Positions 43,867 to 53,684 of a stretch of 64,000 nt of DNA are shown one piece after another. The stretch's first letter is position 1; each line of letters opens with the position of its first letter. Origin of the DNA: Rhodobacter flavimaris (GTDB lineage: Bacteria; Pseudomonadota; Alphaproteobacteria; Rhodobacterales; Rhodobacteraceae); assembly GCF_021378075.1 (NCBI RefSeq), contig NZ_JAJUOS010000005.1, forward strand, positions 62,001-126,000, read 5' to 3'. A program made the translations under genes and the position numbers. The notes beneath the pieces were generated by a model. The model did not search any database, was not told the origin of the DNA, and saw only the letters and a list, made by a program, of their open reading frames with translations.

Positions 43867-46725
43867 TTAATGCGCCTCGGCCCAGCTGGCGCCGGTGCCT
43901 GCATCGACGACAAGCGGCACCGACAGATGCACCGCCGGATCGGCCGCCCCCTCCATCGTCGCGCGCGCAGCCTTGATCAGGGCCGCGACCGCGCTTTCCT
44001 CGACCTCGAAGATCAATTCGTCATGCACCTGCAAGAGCATGGTCGCGGGCAGATCGCGGATCGCATCGGGCATACGCACCATGGCGCGGCGGATCACGTC
44101 GGCGGCGGCGCCCTGAATCGGCGCGTTGATCGCGGCGCGCTTGGCAAAGCCCGCGCCCGGGCCCTTGGCGTTGATCTCGGGCGTGTGGATGCGGCGGCCG
44201 AACAGCGTCTCGACAAAGCCGTTTTCCTTGGCGAAGGCCACGGTGTCGTCCATGTATTTGCGGATGCCGGGGAAACGCTCGAAATAGCGGTCGATGAAGC
44301 CCTGCGCCTCGGCGCGCGGAATACGCAGGTTGCGCGCCAGACCAAAGCCCGAGATGCCGTAGATCACGCCGAAGTTGATCGCCTTGGCCTGACGGCGGAT
44401 CATCGGGTCCATGCCCTCGATCGGCACGTTGAACATCTCTGACGCGGTCATCGCGTGAATATCCAAGCCCTCGCGGAAGGCTTCTTTCATCGTAGGCAGG
44501 TCAGCGACATGGGCAAGGATGCGCAGCTCGATCTGGCTGTAGTCGAGGCTGACGATCTTCATCCCCGGCCCGGCCACGAAAGCCTCGCGAATGCGGCGGC
44601 CCTCGTCGCTGCGCACAGGGATGTTTTGCAAGTTCGGATCGGTCGAGGCCAGACGCCCCGTGTTCGCGCCCGCGATGCTGTAAGAGGTATGCACCCGCCC
44701 GGTTTCCGGGTTCACATGGCCCTGCAGCGCATCGGTATAGGTCGATTTCAGCTTCGAGATCTGCCGCCAGTCGAGCACCTTCGAGGAAAGCTCGCCCGCC
44801 TTGGGCTGATCCTCCATCGTGGTGATGTCCTCAAGCACATCGGCGCCGGTGGAATAGGCGCCGGTCTTACCCTTGGCCCCGCCCGGGACACCCATCTGGT
44901 CAAAGAGGATCTCACCCAGCTGCTTGGGCGAGCCCACGTTGAAGGGTTGGCCCGCAATCTCCTGGATCTCGGCCTCCAGCCCCGCCATCTTCTGGGCAAA
45001 GGCATTGGACATGCGCGCCAGCACCTGCGCATCGACGCGCACGCCCGCCATCTCCATATCGGCCAGAACGGGCACCAGCGGGCGCTCTTCGGTTTCGTAG
45101 ATCGTGGTGGCGCGGGCACGGTGCAGCATCGGCTTGAAGCGGGCCCACAGGCGCAGCGTGATGTCGGCATCCTCGGCGGCATAGGCCACGGCCTTGTCGA
45201 TCTCGACCTTGTCGAAGGTGATCTGCGCCTTGCCGGTTCCGAGCAACTCCTTGATCGGGATCGGGCGATGATCGAGATAGCGTTCCGAAAGCTCATCCAT
45301 GCCGTGGTTATGCAGCCCCGAGAACATCGCGTAGCTCATCAGCATCGTGTCGTCGAACGGCGCGACGCGGATGCCGTGGCGGGCGAAAATCTTGAAGTCA
45401 TACTTCATGTTCTGCCCGATCTTGAGGATCGCCTCGTCCTCAAGCACGGGCTTGAGCAGCGCCAACGCCGCGTCCAGATCCATCTGCCCCGGCGCGCGGG
45501 CGGTGCCGCCGAAAAGATCGTCGCCCCCGGTCGTGTGGCCAAGAGGGATATAGGCGGCCTTGCCCGCGACCGAGCAGATCGACACGCCGACCAGATCGGC
45601 GCGCATCTCGTCAAGGCTGGTGGTTTCGGTATCGACGGCAAGCCAGCCCAGGGCGCGGGCCTCGTCCAGCCAGGTCTGAAGCGTCGCGGCATCGCGGATG
45701 CAGACATAGGCCGAGGTGTCGAAAGGCGCCTCGGGCGTGGCTTTCGGTTCAAGCCGCGGCTGCGGCGCGGCACCGGCAGCCCAACGCGCGGCCGCATCGA
45801 CACCGGCGGGCTCCATCGGCGGCAGGGTCGGCGCCTCAACCCCGAAGCGATCCGCGACACGCTTGGTCAGCGTGCGGAACTCCATCAGGTTGAGGAAGGC
45901 CATCAGCTCTTCGGGGTTCGGGTCCTTGACCTCAAGGCTGTCCAGCGTGAAATCAAGCGGCGCGTGATCGTCCAGCGTCACAAGGCGCTTCGAGACCCGG
46001 ATCTGGTCGGCGAAGTCGATCAGGGTCTGTCGCCGCTTGGGCTGCTTGATCTCTTCGGCCCGCGCCAGAAGGGATTCCAGATCACCGTATTCGTTGATCA
46101 GAAGCGCCGCCGTCTTGATCCCGATCCCCGGCGCGCCGGGCACGTTATCGACCGAGTCGCCCGCCAGCGCCTGCACGTCGATTACCCGATCCGGGCGCAC
46201 GCCGAACTTGGCCTCGACCTCATCGGGGCCGATGCGCAGGTTTTTCATCGCGTCGAGCATCTCGACTCCGCCACCGATCAGCTGCATCAGATCCTTGTCC
46301 GACGAGATGATGGTGACGCGCCCGCCGGCCTCGCGGGCCTCGCGCGCAAGGGTAGCGATGATGTCGTCGGCCTCGAAACCCTCGGTCTCGATGCAGGGCA
46401 GGTTGAAGGCGCGCGTCGCGTCGCGGGTCAGGGGGAACTGCGGGCGCAAATCCTCGGGCGGCGGCGGGCGGTTGGCCTTGTATTCGGGGAATATCTCGTT
46501 GCGGAAGGTCTTGGAGCTATAGTCGAAGATCACCGCCGCATGGGTCGGCGCATCGGGGCCCTTGGCCTCTTCGATGTAGCGAAAGATCATGTTGGCAAAG
46601 CCCGCGACGGCCCCCACCGGCAGCCCGTCCGACTTGCGGGTCAGCGGCGGCAGCGCGTGATAGGCGCGGAAGATGAAAGCCGAGCCGTCGATCAGATGCA
46701 GATGGCAGCCTTTGCCGAAAGCCAT
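43867..46725 (-). CDS. polA: DNA polymerase I
   Basis: 952 residues with all three domains. The 5'-3' exonuclease (1-290) has LHLIDGSAFIFRAYHA, DKDLMQL and the GDSVDNVPG helix-hairpin-helix. The 3'-5' proofreading domain is intact (LAVDTETTSLD, later YAAEDADITLRL). The polymerase domain carries motif A (VSLDYSQIELR), motif B (RRQAKAINFGVIYG) and motif C (LQVHDELIFEV). Functions in Okazaki-fragment processing and repair. Single gene. Confidence 0.97.
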   Translation of the reverse strand: MAFGKGCHLHLIDGSAFIFRAYHALPPLTRKSDGLPVGAVAGFANMIFRYIEEAKGPDAPTHAAVIFDYSSKTFRNEIFPEYKANRPPPPEDLRPQFPLTRDATRAFNLPCIETEGFEADDIIATLAREAREAGGRVTIISSDKDLMQLIGGGVEMLDAMKNLRIGPDEVEAKFGVRPDRVIDVQALAGDSVDNVPGAPGIGIKTAALLINEYGDLESLLARAEEIKQPKRRQTLIDFADQIRVSKRLVTLDDHAPLDFTLDSLEVKDPNPEELMAFLNLMEFRTLTKRVADRFGVEAPTLPPMEPAGVDAAARWAAGAAPQPRLEPKATPEAPFDTSAYVCIRDAATLQTWLDEARALGWLAVDTETTSLDEMRADLVGVSICSVAGKAAYIPLGHTTGGDDLFGGTARAPGQMDLDAALALLKPVLEDEAILKIGQNMKYDFKIFARHGIRVAPFDDTMLMSYAMFSGLHNHGMDELSERYLDHRPIPIKELLGTGKAQITFDKVEIDKAVAYAAEDADITLRLWARFKPMLHRARATTIYETEERPLVPVLADMEMAGVRVDAQVLARMSNAFAQKMAGLEAEIQEIAGQPFNVGSPKQLGEILFDQMGVPGGAKGKTGAYSTGADVLEDITTMEDQPKAGELSSKVLDWRQISKLKSTYTDALQGHVNPETGRVHTSYSIAGANTGRLASTDPNLQNIPVRSDEGRRIREAFVAGPGMKIVSLDYSQIELRILAHVADLPTMKEAFREGLDIHAMTASEMFNVPIEGMDPMIRRQAKAINFGVIYGISGFGLARNLRIPRAEAQGFIDRYFERFPGIRKYMDDTVAFAKENGFVETLFGRRIHTPEINAKGPGAGFAKRAAINAPIQGAAADVIRRAMVRMPDAIRDLPATMLLQVHDELIFEVEESAVAALIKAARATMEGAADPAVHLSVPLVVDAGTGASWAEAH

Positions 46726-46783
46726 GGGGTCCTCCGTGTCGCGTTGACCCGTTCTGCCATAGCCCGCGCCGGGCCGAAACCCG

Positions 46784-46811
46784 CAAACGAAAAGCGGCCC
46801 CGAAGGGCCGC
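46784..46811 (-). terminator. rho-independent terminator with TTCG tetraloop
   Basis: Read on the minus strand, GCGGCCC-TTCG-GGGCCGC is followed by TTTTCGTTT, ending the zinc-ribbon gene's transcript. Confidence 0.88.
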
Positions 46812-46832
46812 CTGCGAACCGATCAGATCCGA

Positions 46833-47018
46833 TCAGTGATCGTCATGCGCGTGATCGCGGTCGATCACGAATTTCTTGTCGCAATAGGGGCATTCGACCT
46901 CGCCACTGTCATGCGGGATGGTCAGGTAGACGCGCGGATGGCCCAAGGCCCCCTCGCCGCCGTCACAGGCGACCTTCCAGGTGGTGACAACTTGGGTCTC
47001 GGGGGCGGCGATGGTCAT
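46833..47018 (-). CDS. zf-CHCC zinc-ribbon protein (NDUFS6-like)
   Basis: 61 residues. The metal site is the C-H-C-C pattern of [16 protein letters not shown]…ECPYCDKKF, as in the zf-CHCC family that includes mitochondrial complex I accessory subunit NDUFS6. Ends with an acidic/His tail (DHAHDDH). ATG 47018 gives a protein starting right before the domain. In alphaproteobacteria this family is thought to join or help assemble NADH dehydrogenase; no nuo genes lie in the window. Downstream of the HIT gene on the same strand. Confidence 0.8.
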   Translation of the reverse strand: MTIAAPETQVVTTWKVACDGGEGALGHPRVYLTIPHDSGEVECPYCDKKFVIDRDHAHDDH

Positions 47019-47093
47019 GGGCTGGCTCCGGCAGTCTGGTTCGACCGCGCATATTAGCGATTGCGCCCTTCGGGGCAAGAGGGTGCGGCCAGT

Positions 47094-47474
47094 TCAGCCG
47101 CGCGAAAGCATCCGCCCGAGAACCCGCCCGGCAAGGATATGCAGGTGATAATGCGGCACTTCCTGCACGCCGTGATCGCCCGAATTGGTGATCGCGCGGA
47201 AGCCCATGCCGCCCTCGCCCGGCTCAATCCCCAGCATTTTGCAGACCTGCCCCGCAGTGCGGTAAAAATCGACGATCTCCGCGTCGCTCGCCACGTTCGA
47301 AAAATGATCGAAGGTGGCATAGGGGCCCTTGGGGATCACCAGCACATGATCGGGGGCCTGCGGGGCGATATCGCGAAAGGCCAGCGTGTGCTCGGTCTCA
47401 AGAACGGTGTTGTTCGGGATCTCGCCGCGCAGGATGCGGGCGAAGATATTCGTCGGGTCATAGGCATAGGCCAC
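47094..47474 (-). CDS. HIT-family nucleotide-binding protein
   Basis: 126 residues with the histidine-triad motif H-Y-H-L-H-I (in VPHYHLHILAG) and the upstream HINT-type core IFARILRGEIP … DHVLVIPKG. Hydrolyses nucleotide phosphoramidates or similar substrates. Lies 12 bp after the GT14-like gene on the minus strand, so it is probably co-transcribed with it. Confidence 0.9.
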   Translation of the reverse strand: MAYAYDPTNIFARILRGEIPNNTVLETEHTLAFRDIAPQAPDHVLVIPKGPYATFDHFSNVASDAEIVDFYRTAGQVCKMLGIEPGEGGMGFRAITNSGDHGVQEVPHYHLHILAGRVLGRMLSRG

Positions 47475-47486
47475 GGGGGAATCTCC

Positions 47487-49061
47487 TCAGTCCAGAAACA
47501 GATATTCGGTCGCGGCGATCTCTTGCGCAAGATCGCGATCGACACCCAGAAAACGCGCAAGCGGCAGGGCATTTGCCTGCGGCGAGGCCCCTTGGCGAAT
47601 ATGCTCGAACGCAGGGAAGCCAGCGTCGCGCATCCGGTCGCTTTCAAATTTCAGATCGAAGCGGATGGTCGGCAAAAGCCGCTCGATCACCCCGGCGGGC
47701 GAGCTGGCCCCGGCAAGCCCCACGCGCCGCGCATGGCCGATCAGGTAGTCGTCGGTGAAATCGCACTCGATCTCAAGGATGCGCGCATCCACCCGATCCG
47801 CGGTCAGATCGCGCAGCAGTTCGAACTCGGTCGGGTCAAGGCAGATCAACAGGCGATCGATGCGGTGATAGTCGAAGAGCATCCGCAGCAGCGCCCGGCG
47901 ATGACGGTTGCGCTTGGAAAGTGTGGTCTCGATTCCACCAAGCGCGGGCAGAGGGCAGAGTTCGTTGAACAGGTATTCGACGCGCGGGATGCCCGCGTGC
48001 GCGGCCACCCGTTCGGCCAGCCGCTTGGCGACATGCCATTTCTTGCACACGAGGATAAAAAGCGTCCGCTCGCGGCCAAGCGAGGATTCGACCTCCCAGA
48101 AACGGGGGGCGAACCGGCGCCCGATACGCCCGCGCCCGGTCAGGAAGGAAAACAGCGCCCGCCCCTCGCCCGAGATCGAAAAGGCGCGCCCGGAGTCGTG
48201 CCAAAGCGCGCCCAACCGTGCCTTGAGGTCCGCAGCATCCGGGCTGATCTTGCGGGCAAACAGGAAATCCTGCCCCAGCAGCAGATCGTAGTGATCGTTG
48301 TAGAAGGTCACCGGCATCCCGTAATCGGTGAACATCAAGAAGGTCGGGGTGCGACTGCGGATCTCTTGGTCGGGCACCAGGTGACGCACGAGTGTCTGAA
48401 AGAAGGTCTCGTCGGGGATCCAGGTGGTCTTGAAGAAACGCATCACGGCGGGACGGGCACGGCAGAACTCCAGCACCGCCTCGACGGTCTGGCGGCGCAG
48501 GCACCACCATTGAGAGCCGATCATCATCTGCAAGTCCTCGGGAACCTTGCGAGTCAACCCAAGGGCGCGCTGGAACTCGTAGCTCTTGTAGAACAGCCAC
48601 TTGTTCAGGCGCTCGTTGAAGAAATGGCGGTAGATCAGCCGGTCCTCGCGCATCCCGGTCTTGATCCAGCCCGAGGTGAAGAAATCGACGCTTTCGATGT
48701 AATCGACATCCTCGGCATCAAGGAAGTCATGCACATATTCCGCCGTCTTGATCGGCAGGCAGTCGCCCGAGACCATGTAGAAATGCGTCGCCTGCGGGAA
48801 GGCATCGACCGCCGCCTTGACCGCCTCAAGCGTCGCCGCGACCAGGCTCCACTCCCCCCAGCCGCATTTCACGCGCCGCCGCGCGAAGGTGATCGCCGGG
48901 TCGCCCGCCAGCGCCGTCTGAATGCGCTTGAAATCCGTCTGGCTCGCGCGGGCATCGAAGTGGATCGAGACGAAATCACCCTCGGAAGACAGCCTGCGAG
49001 CCTGGGAAATAACCCCCTCGGGGTCTTTGTGGGTCAACAGGATAAAGGCGATCTTGGCCAT
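47487..49061 (-). CDS. GT14-like glycosyltransferase with DUF5927/DUF5928-type C-terminus
   Basis: 524 residues. The N-terminal 260 residues resemble the core-2/I-branching beta-1,6-N-acetylglucosaminyltransferase family: IAFILLTHKDPEG, IHFDARAS, FYMVSGDCLPIKT, GSQWWCLRR and TWIPDETFFQTL. The remaining part (about 290-520) is a conserved extension seen in this bacterial group, probably the DUF5928-type domain. No signal peptide or anchor. Divergent from a sulfotransferase gene, so both may decorate one surface polysaccharide; this is inferred from position. Confidence 0.75.
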   Translation of the reverse strand: MAKIAFILLTHKDPEGVISQARRLSSEGDFVSIHFDARASQTDFKRIQTALAGDPAITFARRRVKCGWGEWSLVAATLEAVKAAVDAFPQATHFYMVSGDCLPIKTAEYVHDFLDAEDVDYIESVDFFTSGWIKTGMREDRLIYRHFFNERLNKWLFYKSYEFQRALGLTRKVPEDLQMMIGSQWWCLRRQTVEAVLEFCRARPAVMRFFKTTWIPDETFFQTLVRHLVPDQEIRSRTPTFLMFTDYGMPVTFYNDHYDLLLGQDFLFARKISPDAADLKARLGALWHDSGRAFSISGEGRALFSFLTGRGRIGRRFAPRFWEVESSLGRERTLFILVCKKWHVAKRLAERVAAHAGIPRVEYLFNELCPLPALGGIETTLSKRNRHRRALLRMLFDYHRIDRLLICLDPTEFELLRDLTADRVDARILEIECDFTDDYLIGHARRVGLAGASSPAGVIERLLPTIRFDLKFESDRMRDAGFPAFEHIRQGASPQANALPLARFLGVDRDLAQEIAATEYLFLD

Positions 49062-49207
49062 AATGCGCGGGTCTGGGGCAGATGATGTCTTTGCGGCGTC
49101 TAGATAATGCCAGTCACCGTTGAAATGACAGGGGTTCTCTGTTCTTTAAGGAAGTATTTACGACGTTCCACCACTGTCCGGGCTCGGAACGCTGAAGGAG
49201 TGTATTA

Positions 49208-50026
49208 ATGGGTTTTCCCGGCACCTGGATGACCGAGAGTGAAAGCGTGGTCTATCGGGTCGTCCCGAAATGCGCCTGCTCGACCATCGGTCAGATCATG
49301 TATTACTCGGATCACGGTCGTTTTTTTGATGGAGACATCCACGACTCGGCGACCGGCCTGCACAAATGGGCGCAGGAGCACAGCCAGCCCCTGATCGAGG
49401 CGAATGTACGCGCGCACAAGTCCTTTGCCTTCACCTGCGTGCGCAATCCCTACGCGCGCATCCTGAGTTCGTTTTTCGACAAGATCGCGGGCATCCAGCG
49501 CAACGGCAAACGCTACCGCGGCAACCTCGTACCGCAACTCGCGCAGAAATACGGGATCGAAGTCGGCTCGCCCGAGGATGGGTTCGAGTTCGACCAGATC
49601 AAATCCTTCCGCCGCTTCCTGCTGTTCGCTCGCGACACCATCCGTTGGCGCAAGCCTATGGAGCCCGACATCCACTGGTCGGCGATGTCTGGCCATATCG
49701 CGACCTTCATCGCGAATGGCGGGTGCTACGATCAGATCATCTTCACCGAGCAGTTCAACGAGGGGATGCAGCAGGTGCTCGACCGGATCGAGACGCCGGT
49801 CCCTGTCGATCTGACGCAAATACCCCGCTTCAACGAATCCGAGGGCCACGGCCCCAAGAGGGCGCATAAGGTCAGCGACTATTTCGACGATCTGTCCCGC
49901 CACCTGATCTGGGAGATCTACAAGAAAGACTTCCAGCTGTTCCGCTACGATTTCGACGATCCGGACAACAAGATGCCGACCGCAGAGGTCGACCTCGGCG
50001 AGGTGCACGCCAAACTGGGTCAGTAA
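49208..50026 (+). CDS. sulfotransferase family 2 protein
   Basis: 272 residues. The PAPS-binding 5'-PSB loop is VPKCACSTIG (about 19-28) and the 3'-PB region is CVRNPYARILSSFFDK (about 79-94), as in carbohydrate sulfotransferases (Sulfotransfer_2). It would transfer sulfate from PAPS to a sugar hydroxyl. ATG 49208 has GAAGGAG upstream. The 146-bp gap to the divergent GT14-like gene is comparatively AT-rich, so it likely holds promoters for both. Confidence 0.82.
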   Translation: MGFPGTWMTESESVVYRVVPKCACSTIGQIMYYSDHGRFFDGDIHDSATGLHKWAQEHSQPLIEANVRAHKSFAFTCVRNPYARILSSFFDKIAGIQRNGKRYRGNLVPQLAQKYGIEVGSPEDGFEFDQIKSFRRFLLFARDTIRWRKPMEPDIHWSAMSGHIATFIANGGCYDQIIFTEQFNEGMQQVLDRIETPVPVDLTQIPRFNESEGHGPKRAHKVSDYFDDLSRHLIWEIYKKDFQLFRYDFDDPDNKMPTAEVDLGEVHAKLGQ

Positions 50027-50045
50027 TCATGGGCAAAGCGGGAAT

Positions 50046-50114
50046 GGGGGGCTGTCTGCCCCCCTCTGCGCTACGCGCATTCACCCCCCGAGGATATTTG
50101 AGCAAAGCCGAAAG
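50046..50114 (-). repeat. GC-rich intergenic repeat, copy 3 (long form)
   Basis: Read on the minus strand: CTTTCGGCTTTG, then AAATATCCTCGGGGGG, a small variable hairpin TGCGC-GTA-GCGCA, and a GGGGGC/GCCCCC hairpin. Copy 4 is the same element in the opposite orientation 131 bp away. Confidence 0.72.
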
Positions 50115-50176
50115 GGCGAAAGGTTTCCTTAACCATTTCGCGCTAGTCTTGGGGTGCGGTACAGGTGGGGACGCCG

Positions 50177-50234
50177 ATGACCGTCAAAGACGAAAGCACC
50201 TGACCTGCGGCGATCACCTATCGCAGGTCAGGTG
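50177..50234 (+). other. 8-codon reading frame plus perfect 13-bp hairpin
   Basis: CACCTGACCTGCG (50197-50209) pairs perfectly with CGCAGGTCAGGTG (50222-50234) around a 12-nt loop. A reading frame of eight codons (MTVKDEST, 50177-50203) with GGTGGGGA upstream ends inside the left arm. Just upstream another stem, GCGAAAGGTT with AACC-A-TTTCGC (50116-50141), precedes a promoter-like GCTAGTCT. Could be a small RNA, a leader or a protein-binding site; no function is shown. Confidence 0.5.
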
Positions 50235-50245
50235 ACCACTCGTCT

Positions 50246-50308
50246 CTTTCGGCTTTGTCCAAATATCCCGGGGGTGAGCGCGTTTCGCGCGAGGGGGCAG
50301 CGCCCCCT
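50246..50308 (+). repeat. GC-rich intergenic repeat, copy 4 (long form)
   Basis: CTTTCGGCTTTG, AAATATCCCGGGGG, a variable hairpin GCGCG-TTT-CGCGC, then GGGGGC-AGC-GCCCCC. Inverted relative to copy 3. The small hairpin differs in sequence between the copies but keeps its pairing. It ends about 10 bp before the panC stop and may terminate panBC or the sulfotransferase transcript. Confidence 0.72.
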
Positions 50309-50318
50309 TAGCACGCCC

Positions 50319-51158
50319 TCATACCGCGATATTGTCGATCAGGCGCACGTCGCCGAGATAAGCGGCGACCAGCATCCGACCCGGCTCGGAGAAGGTCTCC
50401 ATCGGGCGCAAACCTTCCACCGAGCGGACCTCGAGATATTCGATATCGTGGAAACCCGCGGCAAGGATCTCGGCCTTGGCCTGCTCCAGCGCAGTTTCGA
50501 TCGGCGCGCCGGCACGTATCTGCTCGGCCGCTGCGGTCATGATGCGGTGCAGCGCCGGGGCTTGCGCGCGCTCGGCTTCCGAAAGACGGACATTGCGGGA
50601 CGACATGGCAAGTCCGTCGGGTTCACGGATGGTCGGGCAGCCGATGATGCGGATCGGGATATTCAGATCCTCGACTAGGCGCCGCACGACCTGAAGCTGC
50701 TGCCAGTCCTTCTCGCCGAAGAAGGCGCGCCCTGCCTGGGTCATGCCGAACAGCTTGCTGACCACCGTCGCGACGCCGTCGAAATGTCCGGGACGGAAGG
50801 CGCCCTCGAGCGGCTCGGATATTCCCGACACGGAGACCTTGGTGGCGAAGCCGTCCGGATAGACCTCATTCACGCCGGGAGCGAAGAGGACATCCACACC
50901 CTCGGCCTCAAGCATGGCCAGATCGTGCGCCTCGTCGCGCGGATACTTGTCGAGGTCCGAGGCATTGTTGAACTGCATCGGGTTGACGAAGATCGTCACG
51001 ATCACCCGGTCCGATTGCTTGCGCGCCTCGCGCACTAGGCTCATGTGGCCGTCATGCAGCGCCCCCATGGTGGGCACGACGCCGACCAGGATACCCGAGC
51101 GTTTCCATGCCGCCACGCGGTCGCGCAGATCGGCCGAGGTGCGGATAATCTGGGTCAT
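50319..51158 (-). CDS. panC: pantothenate synthetase
   Basis: 279 residues; ATP-dependent joining of pantoate and beta-alanine. Nucleotide-binding HIGH-like motif in [14 protein letters not shown] and the KMSKS-region equivalents, plus [19 protein letters not shown] and SSRNVRLS. Length is normal. Its start overlaps the panB stop by 4 bp. Confidence 0.95.
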   Translation of the reverse strand: MTQIIRTSADLRDRVAAWKRSGILVGVVPTMGALHDGHMSLVREARKQSDRVIVTIFVNPMQFNNASDLDKYPRDEAHDLAMLEAEGVDVLFAPGVNEVYPDGFATKVSVSGISEPLEGAFRPGHFDGVATVVSKLFGMTQAGRAFFGEKDWQQLQVVRRLVEDLNIPIRIIGCPTIREPDGLAMSSRNVRLSEAERAQAPALHRIMTAAAEQIRAGAPIETALEQAKAEILAAGFHDIEYLEVRSVEGLRPMETFSEPGRMLVAAYLGDVRLIDNIAV

Positions 51159-51979
51159 TTCTTCACCTCATCTGCAAAGATATGTTCGGGCGCCGGGAAA
51201 GCGCGGGCACGCACCTCGGCGGCATAGGCGGCAATCGCGGCCTCGCCCTGCTCGCCAAGCGTGCCATAGCGTTTGACGAACTTCGGCTTGAAGGCAGTGA
51301 AGAGGCCAAGCATGTCGTCTACCACCAGCACCTGCCCGTCGCAGCCCGCGCTGGCGCCGATGCCCACGGTCGGGATCGAAACCTCGGCGGTGATCCGGTC
51401 GGCCAGGCTCGCAGGAACCTTTTCCAGCACGACGGCAAAGGCGCCTGCCTTCTCGACGGCCATCGCGTCTTTCATCAGGCGCGCGCCATCCTCGCCACGG
51501 CCCTGCACCTTGTAGCCGCCGAACACGTTCACCGACTGCGGCGTAAGACCGATATGCGCCATCACCGGAATGCCGCGCTGCACCAGGAAGGCGATCGTCT
51601 CGGCCATATGCTGCCCGCCTTCCAGCTTGACTGCCCCCGCGCCGGTTTCCGACATCAGCCGGGCGGCATTGCGGAAGGCCTGCGCGGGGCTCTCCTCGTA
51701 GCTGCCAAAGGGCATGTCGATCACGAGGCAGGCGTTTTGCAGCCCCCGCGCCACGGCCCTGCCGTGCAGGATCATCATCTCCATCGTCACGCCAAGCGTC
51801 GAGGGCAGCCCGTGCAGCACCATGCCGACCGAGTCCCCCACCAGCACCAGATCGACATGCGCATCCATCATGCGCGCCATCGGTGTGGTGTAGGCCGTCA
51901 GGCAGACGACAGGCGCCCCGCCCTTCATCGCAGCAATATCGGACGGCATCTTCTGCCGCGTGGTTCCCGTGGCACTCAT
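51155..51979 (-). CDS. panB: 3-methyl-2-oxobutanoate hydroxymethyltransferase
   Basis: 274 residues; makes ketopantoate from 2-oxoisovalerate with methylene-tetrahydrofolate. TIM-barrel motifs [24 protein letters not shown] and [14 protein letters not shown] hold the metal and substrate residues. ATG 51979 follows GGGAGG; the much longer open frame upstream is unlikely. First gene of panBC. The substrate is the valine keto acid, which connects it to ilvE. Confidence 0.95.
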   Translation of the reverse strand: MSATGTTRQKMPSDIAAMKGGAPVVCLTAYTTPMARMMDAHVDLVLVGDSVGMVLHGLPSTLGVTMEMMILHGRAVARGLQNACLVIDMPFGSYEESPAQAFRNAARLMSETGAGAVKLEGGQHMAETIAFLVQRGIPVMAHIGLTPQSVNVFGGYKVQGRGEDGARLMKDAMAVEKAGAFAVVLEKVPASLADRITAEVSIPTVGIGASAGCDGQVLVVDDMLGLFTAFKPKFVKRYGTLGEQGEAAIAAYAAEVRARAFPAPEHIFADEVKK

Positions 51980-52181
51980 GGCAACCTCCCTCTCTCCCTT
52001 GGCAGGCAGGCATAGCGCCCCTGCCCCCATATTGCAAAGATAGAAATGCCGCGGCGCAGCACCAACCGGGAGAATGCCGCCACGTTTCCCCCTTGGCCGC
52101 GCGGCGGCAAACGCCTTGATCTGAAACGGGTTCGGACCGATCATCTCCGGCACCATCATGCCACAACCTTGGGAGTTTCGC

Positions 52182-53654
52182 ATGACCAACCGCCTGCTTT
52201 CCGCCGTCGCCGCGCTCGCGCTTTCGGCCAGCGGCGCGCTTGCCGCGCCCGACGCGATCACGCTTGGCATGGTGCTGGAGCCGCCGAACCTCGACCCGAC
52301 CGCCGGGGCCGCGGCGGCGATTGACGAGGTCGTCTATGCCAACCTCTTCGAGGGGCTGACGCGCTTTGCCCCGGATGGATCGGTCCTGCCCGCGCTGGCA
52401 CGCAGTTGGGATGTGTCGGAGGACGGCAGCACCTACACCTTCCACCTTGCGCAGGGGGTGACCTTCCATGACGGCAGCACCTTCGACGCCGAGGATGTGA
52501 AGTTCTCGCTCGACCGCGCGCGGGCGGAGGACAGCGCCAATGCGCAGAAGGCGCTCTTCAAGGGGATTGCCTCGGTCGAGGTGATCGACCCGGCGACGGT
52601 CAAGGTCACGCTTTCGGCGCCCGATGGCGCGTTTCCATTCAAAATGGCCTGGGGCGATGCGGTAATCCTCGCGCCTGAAAGCGCCACCGATGCCGCGACC
52701 CATCCCGTCGGCACCGGCCCCTTCCAGTTCGGCGAATGGGCGCAGGGCGATCATGTCACCCTCACCGCCTATCCCGGCTATTGGGGCGACAAGCCTGCGC
52801 TGAACAGCGCGACCTTCCGCTTTATCTCTGACCCGACTGCGGCTTTTGCCGCGATGATGGCGGGCGACGTGGATGCCTTCCCGAACTTCCCCGCGCCCGA
52901 GACGCTGATCCAGTTCCAGTCCGATCCGCGCTTCAAGGTCATCGTCGGCTCGACCGAGGGCGAAACCATCCTGGCGATGAACAACCGCAAGGCGCCGCTT
53001 GACGATATCCGCGTGCGCGAGGCGATCTCCCATGCGATCAACCGTCAGGACGTGATCGACGGTGCGATGTTCGGCTATGGCACGCCGATCGGCTCGCATT
53101 TCGCCCCGCACAATCCCGACTATCAGGATCTGACGGCCCTGTCGGCCTATGACCCGGAAAAGTCCAAGGCCCTGCTGGCCGAGGCCGGTGCAAGCGATCT
53201 GACCCTGCGCCTTGCCCTGCCGCCGCCCACCTATGCCCGTCGCGGGGGCGAGATCATCGCGGCCCAGCTTGGCGCCGTGGGCATCAAGACCGAGATCAGC
53301 AATCTCGAATGGGCGCAATGGCTGGAGCAGGTGTTCAAGGGCAAGGATTTCGACCTGACCATCGTCAGCCATACCGAACCCGCCGATATCAACATCTACG
53401 CCCGCGACGATTACTACTTCGGCTATGCCAAACCGGCATTTCAAGAGTTGATGGCCGAGCTGGACCGCACCACCGACGCGGGCGAGCGCAGCCGGATCAA
53501 CCACGCCGCGCAGGAAATGATCGCCGCCGATTTCGTCAACGGCTATCTCTTCCAGCTTGCCAAGACCGGCGTCGCCAATGCCAAGATCGAGGGGCTGTGG
53601 GAGAACTCGCCCAGCCAGGCCAACGATCTGACCAGCGTTCACTGGGTAGACTGA
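52182..53654 (+). CDS. ABC transporter substrate-binding protein, family 5 (peptide/nickel type)
   Basis: 490 residues. Signal peptide 1-25 (ASGALA), then the SBP_bac_5 fold with [48 protein letters not shown] and [10 protein letters not shown]. Binds peptides or other amine compounds in the periplasm. ATG 52182 starts the signal peptide. No permease genes follow directly; the nearest Dpp-type permeases are 5.7 kb downstream on the same strand (59382-62739), and these are its likely partners. Confidence 0.9.
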   Translation: MTNRLLSAVAALALSASGALAAPDAITLGMVLEPPNLDPTAGAAAAIDEVVYANLFEGLTRFAPDGSVLPALARSWDVSEDGSTYTFHLAQGVTFHDGSTFDAEDVKFSLDRARAEDSANAQKALFKGIASVEVIDPATVKVTLSAPDGAFPFKMAWGDAVILAPESATDAATHPVGTGPFQFGEWAQGDHVTLTAYPGYWGDKPALNSATFRFISDPTAAFAAMMAGDVDAFPNFPAPETLIQFQSDPRFKVIVGSTEGETILAMNNRKAPLDDIRVREAISHAINRQDVIDGAMFGYGTPIGSHFAPHNPDYQDLTALSAYDPEKSKALLAEAGASDLTLRLALPPPTYARRGGEIIAAQLGAVGIKTEISNLEWAQWLEQVFKGKDFDLTIVSHTEPADINIYARDDYYFGYAKPAFQELMAELDRTTDAGERSRINHAAQEMIAADFVNGYLFQLAKTGVANAKIEGLWENSPSQANDLTSVHWVD

Positions 53655-53684
53655 CGCCCGCCAGATACGCCAACCTGCGCGGAT

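Noticed and set aside
44455..46839. A 794-codon open frame on the plus strand opposite polA
   Set aside because: polA has all its domains and motifs; the opposite frame is a composition artefact.
47061..49085. A 674-codon open frame opposite the HIT and GT14-like genes
   Set aside because: Antisense shadow; no recognisable domain and no start signal.
49062..49207. A specific sigma70 promoter for the sulfotransferase gene (TTGAAA … TCTTTA)
   Set aside because: The -10 is a poor match; the region is AT-rich, but I cannot fix a promoter.
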